Shown here: positions 21,331 to 32,796 of the stretch, in pieces
How positions within the stretch are numbered: the first letter of the stretch is position 1
Layout of the letters: every line of letters begins with the position of its first letter
Origin: Cryoendolithus antarcticus
Taxonomy: Eukaryota > Ascomycota > Dothideomycetes > Cladosporiales > Cladosporiaceae
Assembly: GCA_002077065.1 (NCBI GenBank)
Contig: NAJO01000020.1
Location: 620,001 to 684,000 of the forward strand
Reading direction: 5' to 3'
Length of the DNA stretch: 64,000 nt
The notes under the pieces: model-generated
Told to the model about the DNA's origin: nothing
The model's database searches: none
The model's input: only the letters and a program-made list of their open reading frames with translations
Program-made: the position numbers and the translations under genes

Positions 21331-23055
21331 TCAGACATAGTCCCTCGCACTCTTCTGCAGCTCAATAAGCCTCCACCCCCTAGTCTCCGGATTCGCCACC
21401 TCCTCCGCAATCCTCGTAACCCCGATAGCATAAGTAACCTGCTGCACCTTATCCTCCATGCCCGCCATGAGCCTCCCCGTCTTATTCTCCTTATAAACAT
21501 GCACCTCTTGCGTCCTCGCCATGAGCACAAACACCGGCACCGTGCCCGCCTCGCCCCCCTCCAACATCCTCGCGGATAATATGTCGACGTTCCGGATATC
21601 GAGGATGCGACCGTCGGATTGCAGGCCCGCGGTGGTGTATTGCGCCATCAGGGCCGAGTAGACGCTGAATTGAGCCGCGGAGAGCCAGAGTTTCAGCGTC
21701 TCGATGTCGCCTTTTACGTACGCTTCCAGGACTTCGGGGAGAATGTAGGTGCGCATTTCATTCAAAAAGGGCTCGAGTTGGAAGTGGGGGTCCATTTCCC
21801 TAAACCTCTTGATCACCTGCGCGGTCTCGTTCTCGGCGAAGAAGCCCGCGATGCGGTCGCTTACGCTTCGTGCAGTGGATATAAGCGGGTTCTCAGATTC
21901 TTGGTAGACTGATTTCAGGCCGAACAGCCGCTGCATGGCGGGCGAGGAGTCGCGGAAATCCCGCCAGGATTCTTTCCATTTGGCGTCCTTGTGGAGTGTG
22001 ACGTTTGTGCCTGCTTCGGGGTCTTCGTCGTGGATCTCGGCTTCTGTGAGCTCGCCGCGGAGTCGCTTTCGTCGCTCGCGCTCTTCGCGCTGCTTTTTTC
22101 GTTCCTCCTTTTCTGTCCAGCCTCCGTACCGCGCTGAGGAGCCGTCGTCGATTGTCTCTTTGACGTTCTTGTAGGCTTCTGTTTGGCGGACTGGGCGCGT
22201 GACTTTCTCCACGCCGGAGCCGACTGCTGCTGCGCTGTAGCGGATGCCTTTCACTACGGGGGTGTCCCAGGTCCAGGCGGCGGATTTGCCGATCGCGCCG
22301 GCGGTGCCGAGGAGAACTTTGCCGGTGTTCGTGCTGGCTGCTTCGGCAGCTTTACTATAGGCAGACTTTGCGCGCTGCACGTTCGGGTTTTGGGTAAAGT
22401 CGTGGATGCTGCCCGAGAGCTCTTTGGTGCCTTCGTTCCAGTCCTTGGACTCCTTGAACTCTTTGTTCAATGTTTCCATGAAGACTTGCCAGGGCGTCTT
22501 CTCGCCGTGAGGCGGCGGGGCGGACTCCTCCTTCTTGGACTTCTTGCCCTCCTCGCCTTCCTTGCCTTCTTCTGCACTCTCCTCCTCCTGCTTCTTCTCC
22601 TGCTCTTCTTGACGTCGGAAGTGCTCTTCTGCTTCTGCTCGTGACTTGGCGAATGCCTCCTCTGCGGCACTTGGACCTGACTGCTCGGGTGCTGCCTTCA
22701 CGGGTTCCGCCTGCGGCTCAGCCTTCTTGGGCTGTTCCGCTGGGCTTCCGCCCTGTGCTGCGGCATTCTCCCTCGCCCTCGCCTCTCGCATCTCCTTGAA
22801 TGAGACATGCCGTATGCCCGCGACTGCGCCGGGCCGTAATGATGGGGGGAGGAAGTGTGATGTGAGTGCGAAGGGTGGGGGTGGTGTTGCATCTGCCACA
22901 TGCCGTTGTCCAAGTGACGGCGCTGTGTATTGCCGTATGTTCGCGTCTATCCGTCGGTATGCAGCAGTGCGGCCATACTGTATTACCTTTCGAGAGGAGG
23001 CGTGCAAGCCTCGAGATGCGCCTCTCGCCCGCGCTGTCAGCGCAGATGTGCTCAT
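21331..23055 (-). CDS. TIM44: Mitochondrial import motor subunit TIM44
   Basis: A single exon of 574 residues. I start at the ATG at 23055 (MSTSALTARARGASRGLHAS), which opens an Arg/Ser-rich matrix-targeting sequence; the longer frame begins outside an ATG context. Conserved fungal Tim44 blocks follow: a Lys/Glu-rich coiled-coil stretch (residues ~100-180), AYSKAAEAASTNTGKVLLG, RYSAAAVGSGVEKVTRPVRQ, the linker WKESWRDFRDSSPAMQRLFG, and the C-terminal Tim44 domain (VIKRFREMDPHFQLEPFLNE ... ETRGWRLIELQKSARDYV). By family knowledge it tethers mtHsp70 to the TIM23 channel on the matrix side of the inner membrane. It is divergent from the uS11m gene with only 231 bp between start codons. Confidence 0.94.
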   Translation of the reverse strand: MSTSALTARARGASRGLHASSRKVIQYGRTAAYRRIDANIRQYTAPSLGQRHVADATPPPPFALTSHFLPPSLRPGAVAGIRHVSFKEMREARARENAAAQGGSPAEQPKKAEPQAEPVKAAPEQSGPSAAEEAFAKSRAEAEEHFRRQEEQEKKQEEESAEEGKEGEEGKKSKKEESAPPPHGEKTPWQVFMETLNKEFKESKDWNEGTKELSGSIHDFTQNPNVQRAKSAYSKAAEAASTNTGKVLLGTAGAIGKSAAWTWDTPVVKGIRYSAAAVGSGVEKVTRPVRQTEAYKNVKETIDDGSSARYGGWTEKEERKKQREERERRKRLRGELTEAEIHDEDPEAGTNVTLHKDAKWKESWRDFRDSSPAMQRLFGLKSVYQESENPLISTARSVSDRIAGFFAENETAQVIKRFREMDPHFQLEPFLNEMRTYILPEVLEAYVKGDIETLKLWLSAAQFSVYSALMAQYTTAGLQSDGRILDIRNVDILSARMLEGGEAGTVPVFVLMARTQEVHVYKENKTGRLMAGMEDKVQQVTYAIGVTRIAEEVANPETRGWRLIELQKSARDYV

Positions 23056-23286
23056 GCTATGTCCACAGATGCCAGTATACACCTCAATATACCCTCCACT
23101 CCAGATGTCCAGATTTCCAGTGGATCGTTTAGCAGAGTGTGGGAGGAGTAATTGAAATGTGAAAGTTGATGGCGTAGCATATGGGTGCGCATCGAACCCT
23201 CGGCTTTTTACGGAGGTCTTCGCCGCACACAGAAGCATACCCTACTAACACATAGATCTTCTGAGCACACAACACGCACACCGGTC
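23056..23286. promoter_or_regulatory. Shared divergent promoter, TIM44 / uS11m
   Basis: The 231 bp separate the start codons of two genes for mitochondrial proteins on opposite strands, so both promoters must lie here unless leaders are very short. I see no clear TATA box. Confidence 0.5.
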
Positions 23287-24051
23287 ATGGCCTCCGTGAT
23301 ACCCCACCGACGCGCTGCGACCTACATTTGCGCCTCCTGCCGCCACCGCCTCACCCCTCCCCACCCCTCCCGCCGCACATTCTCCACCAACCCCCCCTCC
23401 TTCGCCGAAGACTCCTCCATAGCCTCCCTCTTCAACCCGGCCCAACGCACCCAATCCTCCACCAACAAGCGCCGCGGCTTCAGTCCACCCTCCGCCTCAA
23501 ATACCCGCCCTGCACCCTCGTCCCTAATAGCTGCCATAGATGGCCCCTCCTCGCTAGCCCAAGCCCAAATCCTCGAAGAGTCCCGGAACTTGGCAACACG
23601 AGACGACCAACCACACAGACTACATGTGCTAGCAACGAAACACAATACGCACTTGACTTTTGTACAGCCGCCGCGGCCGGCGAGTCAGACAGCAAGCTCT
23701 GGCATAAGCGCCACAAACTCCTCCGCCACGGACCAAAAGAAAGTCGTCGACGTCCTCCTCTCCCTCTCCGCCGGAAACATCGGGTTCCGCAAAGCTGGAC
23801 GGGGGAGCTACGATGCAGCGTACCAGCTCACTGCTTTCGTACTAAAGCAGATCCAGGAGAAGGGCATGTTGCGGGATATGTCTAAGCTGGAGGTGGTGAT
23901 GAGAGGGTTTGGAGCTGGGAGGGAGGCTGTTACGAAGGTTTTGCTAGGGAGTGAGGGCAGAGGGGTCAGGGATCGGATTAGTGCTGTGAAGGATGCTACG
24001 AGGTTGAAGATTGGAGGGACGAGGAGTCCGCGGCCCAGAAGGCTGGGATGA
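23287..24051 (+). CDS. MRPS18: Mitochondrial ribosomal protein uS11m
   Basis: A single exon of 254 residues. The N-terminus (MASVIPHRRAATYICASCRH, then RRTFSTNPP) is a mitochondrial presequence, followed by a Ser/Pro/Thr-rich stretch. The S11 core begins near residue 120 (HLTFVQPPRP) and continues with VLLSLSAGNIGFRKAGRG, SYDAAYQLTAFVLKQ, LEVVMRGFGAGREAVTKVLL and the tail KIGGTRSPRPRRLG, which matches the universal uS11 end. It acts in the mitochondrial small ribosomal subunit platform. The ATG at 23287 is chosen because residues upstream in the same frame have no leader character. Confidence 0.93.
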   Translation: MASVIPHRRAATYICASCRHRLTPPHPSRRTFSTNPPSFAEDSSIASLFNPAQRTQSSTNKRRGFSPPSASNTRPAPSSLIAAIDGPSSLAQAQILEESRNLATRDDQPHRLHVLATKHNTHLTFVQPPRPASQTASSGISATNSSATDQKKVVDVLLSLSAGNIGFRKAGRGSYDAAYQLTAFVLKQIQEKGMLRDMSKLEVVMRGFGAGREAVTKVLLGSEGRGVRDRISAVKDATRLKIGGTRSPRPRRLG

Positions 24052-24651
24052 ATGGGTGATGACGAGAACTTGGGGATACTCTGTTCTCAGGGCCTTTGCA
24101 AGATGGCATCAATGGCCTTGTGCTAGTCACGTGGGGGGCCGCGGTTTCGATCATGGCTAATTGAATCGAGTGGCCACGCCGGCTATGGACGATCTGCTCG
24201 AGTGGACGAATGGAGTCCAACCGATCTTATTGCTGCAAATGAAGCGATTCCTGGTTACCACTCGAGTTGTACTAGAGCGTCTCATGCCAGAAGCTCGTGC
24301 TGCGAACAGCGATACACATGTGACCTGGGGGTAAGCGCTTGCATGCAGCGGTGGCCGAACATGAGTAGGGGATAGCCCGGGCTGTTGACACTAGAGGGCA
24401 GACTGAAAAGCATTACACCAGGCATAGATACATCTAGGGAAATACGTGCACATGCACAATGTCACACTACACAGATTAGTCTGTCTTGTATTCAGCACTG
24501 CTATGCACATGAAAATCAGACAAACCTTGCAACAAGCTCTCCTGAATCAAGCCCACTTGTCCACCACCTCACCTCCCCAATTCACCCTCCAAGTCACCGC
24601 CTCCCCTTGTAACAATTACCCTTCTCTCTCCTCGGCGCATATACGCCCACG
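24052..24651. other. Intergenic, no gene seen
   Basis: No coding exon seen. The 100 bp before 24652 are C/T-rich, probably the leader of the p24 gene. Confidence 0.5.
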
Positions 24652-25641
24652 ATGCTCTCCCTCCCTCTCCTCCTCACGCTCTTCACCTCCCTCCTCTCCT
24701 TCAGCCACGCGCACAATATCAACCTCAAAGCGCACGCGCGGGAATGTTTCCACGAGCAATTACATACGGACGATAAGATGACGGTCACATTCCAAGTCAG
24801 CGATCGGGAAGGTGGAGGGAGTGGAAATCTGGATGTGGACTTTTGGGTGAGTCCTGCTTGGATCGTGAGAAAGGGAGGGGATAACGAAGGGATGGGAGCA
24901 ATGCGGAGGACCAGACGAGATAGTGGAGAATATGGTTCAAAATTATCTGCAGGAGCGAAGAGGAGGATACCTGAGCGACGCGACACGATCGACGGACAGG
25001 CAGAGCTTCTGGGTGGCGTGCAGCGAGTCTGCGAGCGAGGCAACGGTTCACTTGGACGAGGACTATTGCGGCCGCTGACCGTACTCCTCATCACAGATCC
25101 AAACTCCAACTGGCTCGTACCAAGTCGAAGAACGCTCCGTCGCGCTCGGCGACCACAGCTTCACAGCACATCACGATGGGCGGTACACCTACTGCTTTAG
25201 CAACGAGCACTGGTCCGCAACCACGAAAGAGGTCTCCTTCAATGTACACGGCATAGTCTACGTGCCCGAGTCTGAGGCGCCGCAAGATCCGCTGGAGAAA
25301 GAAGGTACGTTGTACTCCCGGTCTATTGTCTGAACCTCTATATGCGCGTCGATGCTGAAAGACACCCGCAGTCAAGATCCTCAGCGAAACTCTCGCTCAA
25401 GTAAAAGACGAGCAAGGCTACATTGTCATCCGCGAGCGCACGCACCGCAACACAGCCGAGAGCACGAACGCACGCGTGAAATGGTGGAGTCTGCTGCAGA
25501 TGCTTGTTGTACTGGCCGAGGGCGTGTTCCAAGTGTGGTGGCTGAAGCGGTTCTTCGAGGTACGCGATAGTGATTCCACGCGGTACACGAAAGGCGCATT
25601 GGGCTGATTCTCGGGGGTGGTAGGTTAAGCATGTAGTGTAA
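24652..25641 (+). CDS. EMP24: p24 family cargo receptor, Emp24 (p24-beta) type
   Basis: Four exons: 24652-24846, 25097-25304, 25372-25559 and 25624-25641, giving 202 residues. Signal peptide (LLLTLFTSLLSFSHA), then the GOLD domain: ARECFHEQLHTDDKMTVTFQ, GNLDVDFW, across intron 1 TPTGSYQVEERSVALGDHSF, GRYTYCFSNEHWSATTKEVS. A coiled coil (ILSETLAQVKDEQGYIVIRE, RTHRNTAEST) precedes the transmembrane helix (WWSLLQMLVVLAEGVFQVWW). The last exon of only six codons supplies the tail FFEVKHVV, the hydrophobic COPII/COPI signal of p24-beta proteins; without it the reading continues into DSDSTRYTKG, unlike the family. It cycles between ER and Golgi as part of the p24 complex. Intron 1 is 250 nt, long for this genome. 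It is convergent with DNA2. Confidence 0.92.
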
Positions 25642-25827
25642 GCTTGATTGTACGTACCGAGACGCGAGGAGCATGGCGCTGGGGGTGTCTGGATGACCCA
25701 GCTTCGAGTAGGTTGACGCAATGGTAGGGATTGGACTGATGGTCGTGACGGCTGGTGCCGCCGATGCACCAGGTCGAGCCATTAGTGATACCCTACTTGA
25801 AGCATGCTGCCTAAGTGCTCTAGGGTC

Positions 25828-28800
25828 TTAGAAGTCCTCCCCTGTTAGATCTTCAAAGATGTCCCATGTCACTTCTTCCCTCAGCCTGCCCTGCTTACCC
25901 TTCACCCTCTTCACTACCTTTCCTGGCATCCTAAGCTTACTGACCCGGCCACTACTGCTCACAATCCTGTTCCCAACCGACTGCGACGCTCGTAAAACCT
26001 TGCTGGGAGTGCTCCTCACCTGGCTTCGCTTGCCCGGACTCCTCTGTGACAGTCGAGGGCCTGCCGTAGTCTTTGGCGTCATTGCAGAGATAGCGCTGCC
26101 GACGATGCCGACAGCACCACAGCATACGACTCCCTCGTCGCCGAGCTCGACCGGCAAGTCGACGCAGCCCTGCTGCTGTTCGACCAACCCAATCAGCTTC
26201 CCAAGCAGGCTGTCGGCGCTAAGCGTTCTCCTGCTCCCAAGAATGATTAACTTACTCCTCGCTCTGGTAAGCGCCACGTTGATGCGTCGCCAGTCGCGGA
26301 GTAGCTCACCGACCTCGTGCTGCGAGTTCGACCGCACGAAGCTGAGTATCATGACTTCTTTGTCGCGGCCCTGGAACCGGTCCGCACTGTCGACATCCAC
26401 GCCACTCAAGCCCGCTACTCCGAGCTCCCTGCGGATCAGGGACACCTGGCTTCGGAAAGGCGTGATGATGCCGATCTCCTTCGCTGGTAAGCCGCATGCT
26501 AAGAATGCGGAAACGAGGGAGATAGCGACACGAGACTCGAGGGCGTTTGAAAGCGTCTTGGTTGCGGCAGCAGAGGAACTCGAAGTGGACTCTTGAGCGA
26601 GCGCGCCGAGATCATCGGTGTTGGCGAACTGGACCTTTCGCGATGGGGAGACGAAGTGGTCGAGCCAACAGGTTCGGGCGTTGGACAGTTGGACGCAGGT
26701 GGATCCGGCAGGGTGCAGAGTCGCGAGACCAAACAGGTGCGATGGAAGTGCCAGGGTCCGCAAGGCGACTTCAGGAGTGCCGCACTGCAGTTTGCCGGAG
26801 TAGATGAGGGTGTTGCTCAACGCCATGATCTCGGCGCACATCCTGTACTGCTTGCCCAGTGAGAACACGCTTTCGGGTTGCTTCTCGGATAGGGTGCGGA
26901 AGAGACTGATGTCCAGCCCACCCTCCAGCGCTTTGCGGTTCTGGACGAGAGGAGGGAGCTGGAAGTGATCGCCTACCAGCACGAACCGTTGGGCATGTAG
27001 CAGCGGACCGAGGCAAGTCGGAAGGGAGATCTGAGATGCTTCGTCGACGATGCAGATGTCAAAGACCCGCCGTGTAAAGAGCGCGTGAGAAGTGGACATG
27101 CAGGTCGTGGCCACGATGCTGACGCCCATGTACAGCTCCTCGACTTCCTGGATGCTAGACTTGGGCGTGTTGGCCAGGCGACAGAACTCTTTGACTTGAG
27201 GGTTGATCTTCGCGGGTACACCCAGCCGCAGAATGGAGCCTGGCGGGGCGATGTCTTGTATCTTGAGAAGAATATTGTCCACTGCAGTGTGTGTGTAGCT
27301 CGTTAACAGTATGCTCTTCTTCTGAGCAAGCAGGGAGCGGATCAGATGGGCAATAGTAGTCGTCTTGCCTGTTCCTGGCATGCCGAGAATCAAGGAGTAG
27401 TCTTGCGCACAGAGGACGTGCTGGATGGCGGCGGTCTGATCGGCATTCATCGTACCCAAGTGCTGAGAAGGTCGGAACTGCGGTGTGCTTGTCGACTTGG
27501 CCACAAAGCGAGGCGCTTGGTCAAGCACAATCAGGCTACGGAGCTTGTTGTGCAAAGGATGAGAGCTCATGAGCGCCACAAGGTTGTTCCGGATGGTCGC
27601 GAGGCCGTTCGAGAACTCGTCCTTGTCGAGGCGGTAGCGTATAGCCGGCAGCGTCGAGTGTGCCGTGTCTCTATCGGCCCCGACGCTCATGATGCCTTGG
27701 AATGACTGCTTGCTGGCAGAATCGAACGCTTTGCGCCTCGATCTTGCGTCGCCCAGCTTCCGATCCACTGCAATGGTGATCGTGCTCTTCCCGATCGCGG
27801 TCACGTAGCCATTCGCAAGCGCCCACTGGCCCCTCTCTGAGCTCACGACGACCGGCTCACCAACGATTAGCTGGGTGCCCTCAGTGAAGGTTCCTTTCTT
27901 GGCTCCTTCGGCCTTCGCAAAGGTGTAGGTGAATCGATTGATCTTGCCTCCGGTGCCTTCGATGCCGTCTACAAGCGTGCTAGCCGCAGCTATCGCGGTG
28001 GCGTTCACATCTTGTACCAAAATCAAGTCGCCAAAGCATCGTCCAGCTGCTTCGCGCTCTTTTGATGACATGGTCCAGAGCTCTTTGCGAAAGCGGCTCA
28101 TCTCTGACTCCTCGAAGGTTAGCAGACGATCCCACTTCGTGAACCACTGTTTGAGAGCAGTCGCATGCGGCGTAGCTGCAGAGGACAGGAGATGCCCAAC
28201 TGCCTCTGACCAGATCAGGGCGTGGTTCTTCTTGCCATCATCCACCATGCCCGCCGTCTCGGAAGTGCCGTTCTCGACAAGTGCATGATAAGTGAAGCAG
28301 CTCTGCTGCGCGTAGCATCTCCCGCACTTGTGAGATGTACGGAGCATCGGCGGCATACCAGAAGGTCCAATCTCCTGTGACAAGCCCTTGGTCTCGTCTT
28401 GGCTGCTAGTGATTGGGTATTTGGCGCTATGTATGTAGGCAGCAAGTCGATTCCGCTGCTGCACCATCTGTCTGATCTCGTTCACAGGCGGCGCAATGCG
28501 CGTCATGTCTGAGCTCTCGAGGTAGTACAGGATGCCTGACTTGACAGCCACGTCGTAGCGGTCCGAGAGCAGAAGTGTGTACAAAGCTGTCTGAGCGCGA
28601 TGAGCTGCTGACTGCGTAATCCTGCCCGTCTTCACTTCGAATGGCGCAACAAGAGTCTTGTTCGGTGCGCGAGAATCGTCGGTGATGGTGGCTTCGATCG
28701 TCGCGTCGATGTTGCCTTTGAGTCCATACTGCGGTGACCAGACATGCTCCTCGATCGCGATGAGCTTGCTGACAGACAACCAGATCTTCTCACCCTGACG

Positions 28801-31304
28801 ATCTTTGATCAATGCATCAGCGCTTGGCTGCTGTGCGACGAAGACCTTCGCCCACGCACTCATCTCCCCCATCTTGGCTTTGACGTCCTCGTAAGTCAAG
28901 GTGAGATCCTGCATGCCGAGCTCCCATAGGCCTTCAATATGAGCCAGCAGCGTCTTCTGCATCAGCTCCGTAAGGAATCCATCGTCCCAACGGTTAGCGG
29001 ACAGAGCCTGTTGAAAGATCTCGTGGAGTATGCTGCCGTACACCATAGGTTTGCTGGTCTCGCCAGTGGCCTTGACGCGGTCCTGCAACACAGCCTTGCG
29101 AATGCAGTCAAAAGAGTCTGCTACAGTAGTCGCAGAGAGCATGTGATCCGGATGGACAATTAGTAGAGGACTGTCTTCAGCATCATCGACGAGTAGCTGT
29201 CCGAGGGCAGGTTGTGGCCGATCTGGTTGGCCAGGGAGACAAGCCAGGTGGACAGTGTGCCCAGTTGACACAGCAGTGGACTGCCACGAACCACGCAAGG
29301 AGATGGTAACGGTACGTTTCGTGCGATCTTCTTCGGCTAGTAAGATCTTCTCGGGACATTGCCGGCCGCGATCGTTGGCGTATTCTGCGTCAATGACTCT
29401 CTTCACAACGAAACGCCGATGGTTCTGTTGCGTCGCATGTGCTTGTGGCGGCGAGGAGCCTGGCTGTGATAGTGGCGGACGTGTGCGCGGACTTGCTGAT
29501 TTGTGCGGATTGCGCTTACGGGTAGACTGCGCATACATGAGCTATGTACTTCTCGAGGGTGCCGTTCGCGGGGGTAGAAGACTTGCCCTGTTGCCTTGTG
29601 TTGCCTGTGACTCTGCAGCCATGAAGCTCTCTTCGTCTAAGTCGTCGCCGCCGAACTCATCATCGTCGTCATCCTCGAATGCTGCTGCTGCCGCCGCTAC
29701 GTCATCGTCTATGGTACCGTACTCATCCTCCACCGGCAGTGCAGGATGTGCTACGACGTAAGGCGCAATAGCCTGAGTGATGGGTGCAGAAGTCTGATGC
29801 TTCGGCGCTTGTGACATGAGTTCCTCGAAGTCTTCGTTCGTCAAATCCATGTCGTCGCCAAAATCGTCTTCCGTCACTACAGGCATTGACCTTGAAATGA
29901 TCACTGCGGGCGGCGGTATTACAATTGGCGGTCTTGTAATTGACGGCCGCTTGAATGCTGGCAAGGGAGCCTTGCTTCGCAGATGCAGCGGGGCGGCGTT
30001 GATCGCTTCTGCGCCGTAATGACCTGTGGCAGATGGATTCGACCTGCTTTCCGAACCTTGCACAGGTCGTGCCGGTGCTGGTACTGTCCGCTGCGGTACT
30101 TCAGGTGGTGGCATACTTGTTTCGATCGCAACGTTAGTGGTGATTTGGACATCCTGAGCCTGCAGGGGCATCACGGATTGTTGCGCCTCCGTCGGACTAG
30201 CATCGCAGGGCCTGAAGTCTGCATGTTGATTTCCAGTGACTGGCAGCGGACTCGTGCTCGAGTGCTGCGCAGTCTCATCCACGGGTCGAGGTTCGGACAA
30301 CTTCTGCTGAGCGAGATCGCCCTGGATCTTCTCTACCCAAGCGGCGACCTTACTGCGCCCACCTGATCCCACACCATTTCCCTGCAGTAGCGAAAGCTTG
30401 CTGACTTCATTAGTTCGCCGCTTCTTGCCCTTGCTGTTGGGCCAATCGTTGCCAGTACTGGCCCATCGCCTCAAGCCACTACTTTTTATAGGAGTTTCCA
30501 ACGGCCTTGGAGATGCTTGAAACGCTAGTGGACCGAGATCAGGTAGTTTCAACGTTCCAGCGGCCATATTCCTGCTGCCATACAGCCGTTGCCATAGGTC
30601 AGTGGTCGGATTCGCCTCCGGAGTCTCCTGGCCTGCGCCATTACCTTCGAACGTCAAGCCAGGACCACGTTGCGAAGAGGATTGCGGACAAGACGGCGAT
30701 GAGCTCTTCGCTCGTTTCCGCTTTCTGTTCGGCGTCAGGTTCGAAGATGAGCTATTTGGCACCCATGTAAGTTGCTCCTCCGGCGATGCTTCCTTTACAA
30801 GAGGCTGCCGGATCTCGTCATCACCAATTAGGTCCTCAAGTGACAGTCGAGCACCTGGTGTGCAAGGAAAGGTATGTGCATGTGGAAGTGCGGAAGTCTT
30901 GTTCGCCACAGGTCCACTTGACTCATCTTGCCGTGCACTCTCCATGGTCGTCTCGCCACGTGCATGACGCTGTGATCCTACAGTGTTTGCGTTGCCTTGT
31001 GATGATATTGCTGGAGCAGTGTTCTCCTTCGCTTCAATGCTAGCTCGTGGCCTTTCATCGCTACCCTTGGGGAGCGCGAAGGCCTGCAATTTCGCTTTTG
31101 CCTGCGATGTAGGAGGTATCGGGAGTCTTGGTGGTGCGGTAGTGTTGGTTGAGTCACCCAGTGGTGGCCGATTGTGGTTTCCTTTGTTCCAAGATGTAGG
31201 TCTCGACTATACTTGATTCAGTCTCAGGTACTTTGCTCCACCGCCATTCAGCTCACCTTGACGTTGTGATTTTGCTCAAAGAAGCTTTTGGTGTGAGAAG
31301 ACAT
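25828..31304 (-). CDS. DNA2: DNA replication ATP-dependent helicase/nuclease DNA2
   Basis: Exons in order of transcription are 31304-31257, 31206-29550 and 29495-25828, giving 1790 residues. Exon 1 is 16 codons (MSSHTKSFFEQNHNVK), joined through a GTGAGC...TATAG intron of 50 nt. The second intron (54 nt, GTACAT...AATCAG) removes an in-frame TAG at 29542-29544. Family features: a disordered N-terminal half with the acidic run EDDDDDEFGGDDLDEE; the nuclease with DSFDCIRKAVLQDRVKATGE, the catalytic Asp in GNIDATIE and FEVKTGR; the Fe-S cysteines (that Cys plus KCGRCYAQQSCF); then the SF1 helicase with Walker A GMPGTGKTTTIAH (Lys ~1279), IVDEASQISLP, GDHFQLPPLV, GKQYRMCAEIM, DRFQGRDKEVMILSFVRS and NVALTRARSKLIILG. 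It processes Okazaki flaps and resected ends in the nucleus. It is divergent from the carrier gene upstream. Confidence 0.94.
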
Positions 31305-31718
31305 CTGAATCGTTTCCAGCGATATATGCAGTCGTCATGAGTATCGTGATCGTATGAGCCAGCCGTAATGATGCAGTAAGCAAATTGTCGTCTCTTCTAC
31401 TATGGTTGTCACATCAAAGTTTGAGTGTTGTCGACAAACGCGTGAGGACGCGACTTTATCTCCGACGGGTCCGGCCGTGCGGAGCCACCAGATAAGGTTC
31501 AGCCGCTTGGACCCGATGCATTGGAAGCTCTCGAGAAACACCCCATACTTCTCTGTTGATCAGGACAAGCCACTCGAGGCCTCACTCGACTTGGCTGTGA
31601 ATCACACAAAGTCGCGCACCTGCCTACCAGCCACCGTCACTCCTTGCATCATTAGGCCCAACTATATACACTCCTTCAAATCTCATCGATCCGCTCACCG
31701 AGCGCACGCGACGTCGAT
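31305..31718. promoter_or_regulatory. Divergent promoter region, DNA2 / 2-oxodicarboxylate carrier
   Basis: 414 bp lie between the two start codons on opposite strands. A possible TATA box for the plus-strand gene (ctatataca) lies at 31662-31670, about 50 bp before its ATG. No exon was seen. Confidence 0.45.
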
Positions 31719-32796
31719 ATGTCGTCCGAGAAGCCCCTTCCGTTCGTGTACCAGTTCATGGCTGGTGCCGTGGCTGGTGTGTCCGAGATTCTGGTGATGT
31801 ATCCGCTTGACGTGGTGAAGACAAGAGTGTACGCACACATGAAAGAAGCAGCATTAAGGACGATGTAGTAACGCGCTGCACAGACAAATCCAAGGCAGGG
31901 TACCAGTGCCAGGACAAGATCATTACACGAGCATGGTGGACTGCTTCCAAAAGATTATCAAGAACGAAGGGTTAGCTCACACCGAAGCAATGCGCATGGG
32001 TAACTTTACTGACCAGGCGCAGATTCTCGCGGCTGTACCGCGGTATCAATGCGCCAATCCTCATGGAGGCACCGAAGCGAGCAACTAAGTTCGCAGCGAA
32101 CGACGAGTGGGGAAAGGTGTACCGCAATCTATTCGGCGTGGCCAAGATGAACCAATCGCTATCAGTCCTCACCGGCGCAACGGCAGGAGCGACTGAGGCA
32201 TTCGTGGTAGTGCCATTCGAGCTCGTCAAGATCAGGTTGCAAGGTACGTTGCAGGCTAAAGTGAAGCTTCAACAATAGCTACTAACGTGATTCCAGACAA
32301 GGCACAAGCAGCACGCTACAATGGTCTTATCGACGCAGTCCAGAAGATCGTGCGACAAGAGGGCATCCTCACTCTCTACCAAGGTCTCGAGTCGACGATC
32401 TGGCGGCACGTGCTCTGGAACGCAGGTTACTTCGGCTGCATCTTCCAGGTCCGTGAACTTCTCCCGGCGAACCCAGAGAACATCAAGTCAGTCCAGGTGC
32501 GGAACGACCTGCTCTCCGGTGCGATTGGTGGCACTGTCGGCACCATCCTCAACACACCCATGGACGTCGTGAAGAGTCGCATCCAGAACTCGCCAAAAGT
32601 CGCTGGTGGCGTGCCCAAGTACGGCTGGGCGTTCCCAGCATTAGGCACTGTTGCCCGTGAGGAGGGGTTCAGCGCGCTGTACAAGGGCTTCCTGCCCAAG
32701 GTACTGCGATTGGGACCTGGTGGAGGTATATTGCTCGTAGTCTTCACGGGTATGATGGACTTCTTCCGGGGTATGCGCGAGGGCAAGCTGGCATAG
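31719..32796 (+). CDS. ODC1: Mitochondrial 2-oxodicarboxylate carrier
   Basis: Four exons: 31719-31828, 31884-31970, 32023-32243 and 32297-32796 (305 residues). Intron 3 has a perfect TACTAAC branch point. The three carrier signatures are YPLDVVKTR, VPFELVKIR and TPMDVVKSR. Diagnostic stretches of the Odc1/Odc2 group are VPVPGQDHYTSMVDC, LYRGINAPILMEAPKRATKF and GLESTIWRHVLWNAGYFGC. By family knowledge it exports 2-oxoadipate and 2-oxoglutarate across the inner membrane in exchange for other dicarboxylates, linking lysine and glutamate synthesis to the matrix. Length is normal. The reading is broken in every frame without the introns, so the model is well constrained. Confidence 0.93.
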
